Below are positions 48,465 to 59,815 of a stretch of DNA of 64,000 nt, in pieces. Positions within the stretch are counted from its first letter, which is position 1. Every line of letters begins with the position of its first letter. A program made the translations under genes and the position numbers. Below the pieces are notes generated by a model that was given only the letters and a program-made list of their open reading frames with translations, had not been told where the DNA came from and ran no database searches. The stretch is taken from positions 46,901,761-46,965,760 of the forward strand of contig CM067592.1 in the NCBI GenBank assembly GCA_034336665.1, in the 5' to 3' direction. The DNA is from Luscinia megarhynchos (lineage: Eukaryota; Chordata; Aves; Passeriformes; Turdidae).

Positions 48465-50649
48465 TGTCCAAGACCCTCATGGTGTTTTTTCTCCACTGTT
48501 TCTTTTTTTTGCCTGTTTCTCTTTCCTCTTTACTTACTGCATTTCTTGTTGAAAATATTTGGATATTTTATTGATAGGTATATCAATTATGCAAGAAAGA
48601 GATATATTGGCTCTTCATTTGCCTGTCTAGCTTTGTAAAAGAATTCTACTGTATACTTTCTCCTAATAGAACTTCGTGGACTCTGTATTTATCTTCAAGC
48701 TGTGTCACCTTGAATTTATTGTGTATTTATAGTGAAGTCTTATGTATCTGTGATACAACTTGGTTATTTTTGTTGTTTATACCTTGTTCCAGCTTGCCTG
48801 TCTAAAAGCATTATTATAACATTTTTTGCTATTACATGGTAATGCTATAAATTCCCCACCTTAGATTCCTGCCAGTAGATAGGCTGACCTCAATGTATTC
48901 TTAAGGTTTTTCTACCTGTGTGTGCCAAAGGACTTTATGTACTCTACAGCAGTTACTGTATTCTTTGTCACCAATTCACCATATTTAAGAGGCTTTTTTT
49001 CCCAAGTGAAAAATGTACATTCCTATAAAATAATCTCCTTTCAAGTATCTCCAGTTGTCAGTCTAAAGCAAGGTGCTAAGGAGTTAGAAATAAAGCTCAT
49101 TATACCCTGGAATCCACAGCAAAAAAAGTATGGAACTGTCTTGTTACACAAACTCTGGACAGTGAGGTTTTCCTTACTTTAAACTTTATTGAGATTTGGA
49201 CACAGCATAATGCTGTTCATTTAATGAGAAATGAGATCTCCCAAACAAGGTGACTGACAACTACACGGATGGCAACAGGAGCCTCTGCTGCAAGCCCCTC
49301 TTCAGGGCTGTCCTCTGTTGGACCAGGAGAGACTTCCCAAAACATTTATTGGCTCAGTTCTTATGCTCAGCTGATTTTTTTCTGTAAAAGGACTCCAACA
49401 CAAGTATGTTTCTTCCTTATTGATACACTTCAATATAGTCAATCTCAACCACAAGCAAAACCCATGACTGCCTCTGTACAAAAGAATCTCCTGTGTCATC
49501 ATTTCTGTATCAGCAAACATTTAAAAAATACTTTTGACAAATATTTTCAGTGTTTAAACTGACTGAGGATAGTCTCTGAAATTCTCCCTGCTGAGTGATA
49601 TACTCAGGAGTGTCCAGAATTCTGCATGACCTGGTCGGGCTGCGAATTGTGAGGGTGGCCTTCCAAGACCAAGAGGTCAGTCTCTTCCACATGCATCCAT
49701 TGTCTTTAGCCAGGTCATTTTCCTACCTCTGCTTATCACCTCCCACAGATGCCCTGTGCCACCCTCAAATTAAGTCAGGCGTACTTGGGTATACATGTGC
49801 ACAAACTGATAACCAGCTGCACCACACATATCACTTAATGTCAGGCTTGATTTTTCATATCTGTATCTCATTTCCAGTTTAAATTCCACTGGTCTGCATG
49901 TGATATTTTTATTAGAATCTTAATCTTTTCTCTTTCTGCGTCTGTGCTACATCCTGACTTCATATGGGGAACCATTTAGAAGTAGTACTTAGCTGCTATT
50001 TTGAAATAGCCTTGTAGGTGTTTATGCTTTTTCCATTCTATGTAAACAAGGTTGTACTCCAGACTTGCTAGAGGTATCATGGTATTCCAGATTTGTCTGG
50101 CTCTGATTAAATCCTAGCCCATTTTCCTCATTTTACTTTCAGATGCTTGTTTGGCACATGTGATCCCCCATCCATTTTAGTCAGTACAGGACTCTTCTAT
50201 CAATATCCACAGAAAATTTTGCCTTCTCCTTAGCAGTGGTGTTCTCTCACAGTTTGCTACTACGGGTGTATTGTTTTCCAATTGAAATGTCACATATCTC
50301 AATAGAAGCTGCATTTCTATAATAGACAGTGCATTTTTTCCTATAATTTGTGTCCTCCTGCAACTAAATTAATTGCAGCATTGCTCGGATTTAAAGGGAT
50401 TTTGCATTCAAACATTCAAAATATTTTTCTATATTATATATAGAATAAAGTATTTTATATAAAATAAAGTATTTTCAATACTTTTTCATGGGAACCGACA
50501 GTCTAGAGAGGACTTTCTTTTCAGCATATTATATCTAGTTAAAAAGGCAAGCTAAACAGGCTGTTTGGTGGGGTTTTTCTTCCAATCAAAATGAGGATGC
50601 TAATTAATATTGCTTGACTTGAGTGGAGAAGCAGCTGATCCATTAAAAA
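48464..50649. other. AT-rich DNA, no gene recognised
   Basis: No gene or element was recognised. Largest frames 95-97 codons (49269-49562 and 49595-49882 plus) without motifs. TA-rich sequence lies at 50430-50480. Confidence 0.45.
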
Positions 50650-50760
50650 TATTGTGTGGAGTTTTGGCCACCACAATACTAGAAAGGCATTAAGCAATTA
50701 GAGAGTGACCCTTGTGGGCTGCTTCCAGCTCAGCTTAATCTGTGATTCTGTGATTCTGTA
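50650..50760 (+). mobile_element. Short CR1 fragment, internally deleted
   Basis: It joins a CR1 ORF2-end block ('tggagttttggccaccacaa', then a segment close to 'gcaattagagagtg') directly to the CR1 3' tail ('gcttccagctcagcttaatc' then TGATTCTG twice). About 450 bp normally lie between these blocks, so there is an internal deletion. The tail with two perfect 8-bp units is typical for CR1. Confidence 0.8.
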
Positions 50761-52937
50761 ACCACTGACTTCTTCCAAATCTGTAAAGAAATGGAGCCCT
50801 ATGCTTCATACACAAGATTTTGACACCCTCCTATGATCCATTGTTATTTTGTCCCTCAGTTTCTAAAATTTCTAAACACCCTTCTCCTCCTTAGTTTTTT
50901 TCTCTACAAACCTCTTTGCAAATACAGAAAAAGAAGAATTTCCTGGGCAAGTATTGTTCTGCTTTAAGTCTTTGCAATGCTCTGAAATTCCGGGGCAAAT
51001 TTAGTCAGCCGGATCTGCCTGATACACTGCCCTTACATAGAAAAACCTAATTTAAAGCTTTTAAATAGGGGCTTAGCTCTAAATGTCAGGACACATTCTT
51101 GCACAAACATCTCACTCATCTGCCCACTGTACCTCTTTTGTGTCATTGCTTCTGTAGAAACAATTCATTCCCATTGATTCATCCTTGTTGCAAGCAAGAA
51201 ATCTAGAGTAAATAATACATACTTCAGTAAAATTCTGTGGGTTTGCGTTCTTAACTGCAGAACTAAGAAAAAGAAAAAAGAAAACAGTAAAAGGAACAAT
51301 AAGGAAATGGGGTATAGTCTTTAAAGACACCTGGCATTTTTCTTGTGTACCACCATGGGTCTTTCAGACCCAGCTTAGTCATTGGATCTGATGACTAAGC
51401 TGGTGATGTGCACCTGGTACTTTTCCTCCGAGCTTGTGACGGAGAACTTGGCCCTTCTGTTTCCAGGGAACCTCACTGTTTTCAAGGAAAATGAAATTTT
51501 GTGACAAGAATACACCCACTCAATTCATGTCCAATTTACAGACCTTATTGTACCAAAGTTGAATTCATTTGTTTGTACTCAGGGGATGCAAATGAGGGAT
51601 CTGAGAATGATTCTGCTTTAATTAACATGAAGACTGTTCATTCATGTTCCTTTTTTCTCAGAGATTCAATTAAATTTCAACTCTAAGAAAACTCTCTGAA
51701 TTTACACCATATTATGCAGTAAGTTATCCCTGTGCTGAAGAATGTCTAGACACCAAATATGCACCATAAAAATGCGAGAGGTATGGACTCAGCATGCAAA
51801 TGAAGAAAATTCTGTTCACTCCATTCTTACCCGTAACAGGTACTGCAAAACGTCATGATTAATCAGTAATAATATTAAGAATGAGAAAATAGTCCTAGAC
51901 ACTTAAGTATAGGCCAGTCTTCTTTGTTTCCTCTAGATACTGCTAGCAATAGTGAGGATGTATATTCAGGATATCTCAGAGTCTTGCACAAGTCATGATG
52001 CAGGTAGCTTGTTATTTGCTCTGCTTACTTGCTTACATGCTGGAAGGTTGATGACAATCTTATTATATTTATAAAAAGCTCTTCACCCAAGATGTGGCCT
52101 AATCTGGGGCTGTATTTCTCTCCCTCTCAGATATTCCTGAAACTGCTCTACTTTTTTCTTCTCACAATCACAGGAAGTATCCTTTCTCATTACTGAGATG
52201 ATTAGGTTTCTGATCTGCAGTTTTGCCCACAAAGGGATAAAATTTAATCGTGTTCACATCATTGACCCAAGCCTGAAGTGTCTGCAAGTGCTATGTTGAA
52301 CACTGAATGAAGGACAGGTCCTGTGTCAGTCTTCTCAGAGCACTGAATTTCACTCTTAGTGCTTCACGGGTCCAGAGAAGTCACTTATGCTGGCTGGTAA
52401 TGGCAAACTTCACTAGACTATCCCTGCAACCATAATAAATATAGCTTTAGTTAATTTTCCTGTGTGTCAAACTGCTACACTGCAGAGCAAAAATGGATTT
52501 AGCATACTAATCAGGCAAAATGAGTGTAATGCAGAGTCATCCTATTACAACCTTCTTGACTGTAACATCTGAGAGGTGTTAAATGTCATTCTCTCTGCAC
52601 ACTTAAAAATCCTTTCATGCTGCTGTAGCTGTTCAAAGAAAATAAGCTAAGATTGTCAGAAATAAATAAAAAGTGTGCAAATATTTTTGATGTTACTACT
52701 GTGTTGAACTGCAAGTAAATATGGGAAGGCACATAATTTCATACTAGTCTTTTAACCAAAGCAGTTAAGATAACAAAATATTTTAAGTACTGCATGCCTG
52801 AAATGAAAGGGAAAAAGTGCTGTAAAACAATTCTGGTATGTATCGACCCAATCTTTGTCATGATATTGTCCTTAACAGCCAAATAGCTGCCAAAGGACAG
52901 TTTTCTGTAAGCTTATAAAAGCAAAAAAGTTCCAAAA
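50761..52937. other. AT-rich DNA, no gene recognised
   Basis: No gene or repeat recognised. Frames of at most 72 codons. Confidence 0.5.
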
Positions 52938-52943
52938 CCTCAT

Positions 52944-53282
52944 TGTCACAGCACAGCTAGTCTGTAGCCGGGCAAATAATTTGGCCATTAATAAGAAAAC
53001 AGTTTGGCTAGGCTCGTTCAGTGAACAGGTCCTCGGGTGAACAAGGGTGGGTTGAACTCAAACCTACACAGGGACCCTCTGCCAATCTCATTCAGCCCTA
53101 AATGCAGAGTTGTCATGGCCAGGGGGCTGGGTGGTATTTAAGGCCCCAGCCAATCACCTCTGAAAGCAGGGGAAATGTGAAGGCCCTGCAAAAGGAGACA
53201 CACAACAATAAACCAGGCTTTTTGTCACAAGGTTCTCTGAGAGTAATGTCGTCTCTGTCTCCTCCAGTGGCTTCACTTAACA
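52944..53282 (+). mobile_element. Solo LTR with perfect 6-bp target duplication
   Basis: Starts TGTCACAGC (52944) and ends CTTAACA (53282), with TG...CA termini and a TGT/ACA inverted end. The flanks are identical hexamers CCTCAT (52938-52943 and 53283-53288), the mark of retroviral integration; a 6-bp duplication is usual for ERVK/beta-type and some alpha-type avian elements. Internally there is a TATA-like TATTTAA (53135-53141) and AATAAA (53207-53212), spaced about 70 bp apart as in a short R region, then 70 bp of U5. Length 339 bp. No internal retroviral sequence, so this is a solo LTR left by LTR-LTR recombination. The intact duplication and signals suggest a fairly young insertion. The 62-codon frame at 53102-53290 is not a gene. 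Confidence 0.85.
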
Positions 53283-53288
53283 CCTCAT

Positions 53289-55185
53289 AAACTTTATTAA
53301 TATTATAAATAACATCTACATGGCATGAAAACTAAAATATCTAAAATTAAAGACACTCTAATCCTAAAGTACCCTATTTTTAGAATGTCAGATCTCTTAT
53401 TTGGACAAAGTCTGATCTGATAACAGGAAAATTACTGATTTATAGTAGCCTTCCTCAAGGTCTAAAGGGGCATTTTATTTTTTTTTCCTCTCTCATTATG
53501 GAAGGCTTGTGATAATTTAAGTCCCTCTTTTACATGAAAATATTATTCTGTAGCTTTGCTTCTAATCATAGTTGGTCCAGGCAAATTGTGAAAAAAACAA
53601 AAATAAACCAGCCCCAAGCAACTTGCAGCTTTAACTTAGAGCAGTCTGTAAGGGTACACAGAAATGTTCATGGTTTTCTCCTATAATTATGTATGTTTAG
53701 TGTCTTATTATGTGTCCTCATTCCTCTTTACTGAGTTTGGCTGTTGTTTTCCTAGGACTAGAGGTACACTCTCAAAGGAAGAGACTCATTTGAAGTAGTG
53801 TCAAGCACCCACAGATGTACCCACTAGCCACTCCTGAGCAACAATTATGGTTTGAATTCTTTCTACAGAACTATACTAAATATGGTTGGCAATATTTCCC
53901 TTTCTAAAGCAGAATTCCTACTATTAAGGTCCACTTTAATTTCTTTCCCTGTACAGAATAAAATCCAAGCCTTAAAGCATAGCTTTTAATATTTCACAAA
54001 TGTGCTTCCCTTTCTGCTCAGGTCTTTTTTGATCTACTAAATAACAGTAATGATAAAAATGGCCCCTGGCATTCCCTTGAATTTTCTTGACATTCAATGT
54101 CAAAACCCAAATTCCCACTGCTCTTCTCATTTAGATTCATAAACTTAAATTTATAAATTCTTTAATCCCACTTTAGGTATATAAAATCTAAATGTGTTCA
54201 TTTAAAAAAAAAAAAAAAAGTCTAGTTGAAAAACTTGCTAACCTATATGCCAACGGCTAAGGTGGAAGAATTGAAGTTTTGATATATTAGGTTTATTTTC
54301 ACTAGAAATTTCTATGTTTTCTTCTCTCTTTTTTTTTTTTCCCCCCACTGTTTCTGTATGTGGGTTTTTATTTTTTTTTTCATGCACTAATATATCTTTA
54401 ATTGACACTTTTTTTCTTTCTTCTTTTTGCATTGGGGAATAGTCCACAAAACTTGAATTTTACCTTTCCATGGTGATTTAGTAGAAGTTCAAAAGAGATT
54501 AATAAATATAAACACAGACGAAGAATTTATAATATTTGAAAAAAAGAAAAAGGACTCTATTTGCAATTCAAATGTAGGTTGATTTTTTTTTTAACTTGTT
54601 GCTGGCTTTTTTTAAAAAATATATAATTACACATAATCTGAATTGAGTTCAGTGGAAACTTTTCATTTAAGTGTTTCATGGTCCACACACATGCTTAGAA
54701 GTTCTTCATAGCAGTGTTTATTTTTCAGCTGTATTTTAAAGCATATACTAGATTTTGTTAAAACAGTTGTTCCTTTGATCATTAAATTGTGGTCTATAAG
54801 TTTTGATTTATGCTTGTCCTTTCTGCCAATCTAAGCCAAGCCTTTCATTTTTTCTACCTTTGATAACTTAGATGTATTGACTACATGGTTCACTGTCTTA
54901 GATAACTGATATAGGAGCAAAAATGACCTCTGAAAATCAGGCTGTCTTAATGCTTTACCTAGTTAGAAGAATCTATGCTCCCTTTTTCACTAACAGCTTT
55001 CCTGTTCTCTTGCCTGCACTGTAAATAACCATTTTTACAGCCTTTCTGGAACTCAGTTTTCTGTTTCTCCTGTTTTCAGCAGTTTCTGCCTGAAAGAAGG
55101 CTCTGTGTGAATGTGGGGAAGGACTTTGAACCAGGAAGCAGTGTTAGAACAGAATGGTGATGAAATCCTTCTCTCAAACATCATA
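53289..55185. other. AT-rich DNA, no gene recognised
   Basis: No gene seen. Homopolymer-rich tracts: A-run 54201-54217, T/C-rich 54325-54350 and 54366-54385. No repeat family named. Confidence 0.5.
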
Positions 55186-55750
55186 CAGAATCAAAGATTA
55201 AGCTGAGTTGGAAGAGCCTCTCAAGGACCATCGAGACAAACTCCTGCTCCGCACAGGACAGCCCCAAGAGTCACACCATGTCCCTGGGAGCATTGTCCAA
55301 ACACTTCTTGAGCTCTGCCAGGCTGGTGCAGTGACCACTTCCCTGGGGAGCTGTTCCAGTGCCCAAACACCCTCTGGGTGGAAAACTTTTTCCTGATATC
55401 CAACCCAAACCTCCCCTGACTCAGCTTCAGGCCATCCCCTCAGGTCCTGTCACTGTCACCACAGAGCAGGGATCAGTGCCTGTCCCTCCTGTTCCCCTCA
55501 GAAGGATGTTGTGACTGCAGTGAGATCTCCCCTCAGTCTCCTCCAGCCTGAGCAGACCAAGGGACCCCAGCCACTCCTCATTTGGGTTCCCCTTGAGCCT
55601 TTCCCCATCTCCTTAGCCTGCTTTTGGACACTCCCTAATAACTTTATATCTTACACTGTGTCACCAAAACTGTCCCCAGTGCTTGATGTGAGGCTGCACC
55701 AGTGTGGGGCAGACCAGAGCAGGACAATCCCCTCCCTTGCCCTGACATTA
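55186..55750 (-). mobile_element. CR1 LINE 3' fragment, minus strand
   Basis: Read on minus it has the standard CR1 end: the post-RT block at 55750-55640 ('ggggattgtcctgctctggt', 'gcctcacatcaagcactggg'), the 'ggctcaaggggaaccc' region, 'cagtgacaggacctgagggg', 'ttggatatcaggaaaaagtt', 'gtcactgcaccagcctggca', and the tail 'cagcttaatctttgattctg' finishing at about 55186. It looks better preserved than the other CR1 pieces and is the same subfamily as the 3' end of the copy at 44630-48187. The upstream end is a typical 5' truncation. Open frames at 55208-55831 are shadows. Confidence 0.88.
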
Positions 55751-58700
55751 CAGAAGTCAAAGGCTCAGAAAGCAGAACAAAATTACTGTCTAATTTTTTC
55801 ATATGTAGCTTATGTATTTAAACAATTTTAACCATAATTTAACTAATCACATAGTTTTAATGCCCTACAAAACTGCATTTAGTTTCTGATACCTAATCAG
55901 AATATTGGTGTGATTCCTGTGGCTGCTCTGACAACTGTCTGTTTAAGTTAAGTTATGTTTTTTAAATCCATTTTTTGAAGTTAAATTCCATGTTTCTTCT
56001 TTCTTTCTCTTTGAAATCACTCACGAGGAATACTGTTTCTGAAAGTATGCAATTTTGCAAGTGAATAAAGGTATGTGCAAGAAGGTATTGATGAACATAG
56101 TCAGAAACTTATTCTTGGAATTTCTGGGATACACTACCCAGATGGTTTGCTTCACTGATTTATTAAGAATTCATGAAAACTTTTTCACATTTGCTTCCCA
56201 CACTTCCACATCATGATATTTTGCTCTTCCTGTATCTTTTACAGATGTACCAATGGTACTCTGCATGGAATTTCAAAATGCTGTATTCAGACACTTCATT
56301 AAATATAGATTATTCACATATTGCTGCTTAAGGAAATAACATATACGCATTAGAAGGGTTTAGTAAATTCAGTTAAAATAAGAAATGCTTAGTGGATCAA
56401 TGTTATGTGGCTTGTAACATATATATTTGTCATACATACCTTTCAGCTTCCCAGAAATGGACTGACTATTATAGATGACAAACCTGTTGAATTTTAGAAA
56501 AAATTATTGTTCTCTTTATGTGCAATTTTTGGTAAGCAGACTCACCATAATTTGTGGCCTCATTCTCCAGCTACTCTGGCAGTGCTTCTCAGTGCATTGG
56601 GAAGAACTAATGTGGAATCTATATCTGCACTGTGCATCCTTTGATCTGCTAAGCTTTTAGTCCTCCCTTCTCCTAGCAACAGGGATGTGAAGGTTCTATA
56701 CAAAATAAAAAGAAATATAAGATATCAAATTGAGGTATCCTATTTTTTTCCACTTACTACCTTTTAATTTTTGCAAATATTTTTCCAAGTTTCTGTCAGG
56801 GAAGGACATGTTTTGTTGGACTGGAGACAATGTGCAAGATTGTTTTAGTTGTTAAAATTAGGCTAAATACAAGAAAACATACAAGAGTTAGATTGTGGAG
56901 CCCATTTATATCGAAGAAAGTTTTATTTATTTTCTTGCTTCCTTTTTTATGTGTTTAAATATTTTGCCTATACATCTGTAGGTTTCTGGGAAGTGACAAG
57001 ATAAGTAGAATGTATGGGTGGGCAAAACCATTCTATCACAGAGCTGATATGCAAGTCTGGCTTGTGTTACCAGAATTCTGTGGAATTGTCACGAGGGCTA
57101 AAGACTTTCCAAACCTCAAGTGCAGGCCCCCCTTTATAAGCATCACATCCCAGCATCTTTCAGAGAGAGGTATGCTGAATGGGGTGCTGGGTGGTCTTAT
57201 GGATTCTCTTAGTCAAGTCCTAAAGATTGCAAGGAAATTAAAAGGCCTCAGGATGCAATTTTATTTTTAATGTGTTTTTTTAAAATTTATTCTTTGCTTT
57301 TAAAAAAAATCATTAAGTGTCCTAGCAAGACAGCAACATGTAAAGATATTTGTTTACCACTGCAATGGGAGATAAAACCTTTTAGTTTGCTCATTCCTTT
57401 ATTGTTGCACCATTAAACCACTTCAAATATTGCAGGAAAGAAAGCAAATTTCTTGAAAGATTCAAAAAGAAGGAATAAGTGCTGAGATTTCTTTTTTTCT
57501 TTTTTTTTTTTTTTTTTTTCCTTTTTTATTTTGTTTCATTACTTTTACTCTTGAGTGTGTGTGACTTTTGTCTACACTACTTATATGGTTTCTGGCAGAG
57601 CAAGGTGTGAAAATCAGGCACACATTTGCAAGGGGCAAAAATTAAATCTCTTAATAATAGCTTTGTGTTGAATTATAAAGGCAGACATTGTGCTGCCAAC
57701 AGCAGGTAGACAACTTGTGCAGCTTGTAGCTCACAGTCCCCTCATGCAACAAATTCATAACAGGAGATGTTGGGAACTAAGGCACTCACCCAGCACAACT
57801 TGTTTTCTCTGCACATCACTTTGGAAACCCAAGCTGCACTTTGTTCTCATCTGGGTTTGATGCTTTTCAGCAACTCCATTACTCTGACATAAGCGACAGT
57901 GACACTTTGTTCTGCTGATGCACTGCTTTTTGTTTTGTGTGAGCACACAGATGAAGATTTCACATCATTTATGTTCTTTAATTGCAAAACAGGGGCTTGT
58001 GATGAAATGTGAGAGGCAACAAGCCTCTGCATGTCACCACAGAGTAGCTAAGGTCATTCAGATGACAGCAGACTACTTACAACATATGAAATCTACAATC
58101 CTTTTGGAAGGACTCCAGAGTATAAACATTCACATAAAAATGCTATTTGTATGTTTTCTTAACAAACAAGGACACTTTTTCAAGGTTATTTTAGTGGTGA
58201 TAAGAAGTGTGGTTTTCATTTGGAGAGATAAATATTCTTAAAATCTGATTTTTCTGGGATCCATTGAACATCTCCTATCCTCTTTACCTCTCATAAAAAA
58301 AATCTGGAGAAACCTCAAGACCTAAAAGCTAAGTTAACGAATATTTCCTTGGGGGAGAGGACAGGAGAGAGGGGCATATCAGAGCATTACTATGGCACTA
58401 TTGCTAAGTATTTGAAGGAGCATTTTGCTTTGGTTAGATTGGCCTGATTTCCTGCTAACCTGAATTTTTTGCATCATCCTGAAAGCATGTTTTGGCACTT
58501 GTCTGTGACCTTAAAGCAAGCAATAAGCATAAGAGCTGCTTTGTGCTTTCTGAACTTATGAGTACAGTGCAATGGTCTTTCTTAAGGAGTCAATCCTAAT
58601 TTTCTGATGGTCATGCCCATGAGATAATTCATCCTCTATGAGATACCATATACTTTCCACCAGTGAAAAAAAAATTGTATTTAAAAGGCTCATTAATTTT

Positions 58701-59099
58701 CTTTCTCATTAAACTGCAGTGGTGATTTTTTTTTACCAGTCAGGATAGCCTCACCTTACTTTAAGAAAGGATATCACAGGTCCCTGGAGTGGATGTACAA
58801 ATATATGGGTGTGTGCTTAAGCATGTATGCGTGCATGCATATGCATATAAACACACAGATATAGGCACAAAATCAGTGGGAAAGAGAAACCTAATTTGAA
58901 GAAGAAAGTTAGTAAACCAGCATGTCAACAGGATTTCAAAGTTTGCAAAGATGCTGACATTTGGAGAGCATGCTGTTATTTTTCCATATGTGATTTACTG
59001 AGGATTAGAAAAATAATCCTGTAATAAGAATTAGATGCTAAACAACTGAAAACAAAAGAGCGAAAGAAATAATCCAGGCATTTTAATCTAGAAGGGATG
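55751..59099. other. AT-rich DNA, no gene recognised
   Basis: No gene or element recognised. T-rich tract at 57488-57530 (21 consecutive T at 57500-57520). Frames up to 107 codons (57918-58241 plus) have no motif. A run of alternating purine/pyrimidine with nested palindromes lies at about 58800-58856. Confidence 0.5.
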
Positions 59100-59815
59100 A
59101 CAAGTTGTATCCACACCTGTGGTATCCCGCCTTTAAGGGGAAACAATCACCCAAGATTCACAGATGCTCAGGGTTTAAATTAATGACAAAAATCAGAGGG
59201 TATGCAAAAGCTTGCAAAGTTTTATTAGTAAATAGCACATTTTGCATGAAAACTGGCATGGTACTTCCTGATCCTAATATAATCTCACAGCAGTGGGTTT
59301 TGTATCAAGGACTAGAGTAAGAAATGAGAGACAGAGAGAGAGAGGAATTCAGGAAGGGGAGAGAGAAAAATAAGAAAGAGAAAAAGAGAACAGCAGTCCT
59401 GGTTCCAGAATATATCCAACTGATGAGCTGTCTGGCCTGCATAAAATTGCTTGTCCCAGGAAGGTGCTGCCCTACCTGTGTATGGCCCTCTTCTCCCACA
59501 GCCTGTTTTTCCTCACACCTTGTTATTACCATCGATCTCTGGCTGTTTTTGCCAACAGCCCTTGGCTGGCCTGACAGCTGGCTATTGGTGTTTGAGACTT
59601 ATACATTAGCCCCTTATCTTCTGGGCTCTCATGTCTGATCTTCTGCTGCAGGTCCCTGGACACTCCATATCACATTGCCAGTCTGCAGTTTCATATGGTG
59701 ATTTATGAAGTGGCTGGAGATTTCCCAGAAGGGAACCTCGTGTGTTATTAACTTTGCTGATCCAGTTTAGCCCACTTCATCTTTCACCTTAGATTCATCA
59801 CTGCACTACAACATG
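59100..59815 (-). mobile_element. Possible old LTR, minus strand (doubtful)
   Basis: A GC-richer block with LTR-like layout if read on minus: AATAAA (plus TTTATT at 59221-59226) about 115 bp from the low end, a purine-rich tract on plus (59315-59392), and a long T/C/G-rich body. Possible TG end on plus at 59106 (TGTATCC) and CA near 59811 (CTACAACA). No matching target duplication was found. The reading frames of 75-104 codons over it lack motifs. It could instead be unique sequence. Confidence 0.35.

Noticed and set aside
48341..48574. 77-codon frame with a poly-Phe core
   Set aside because: Produced by the 42-T run.
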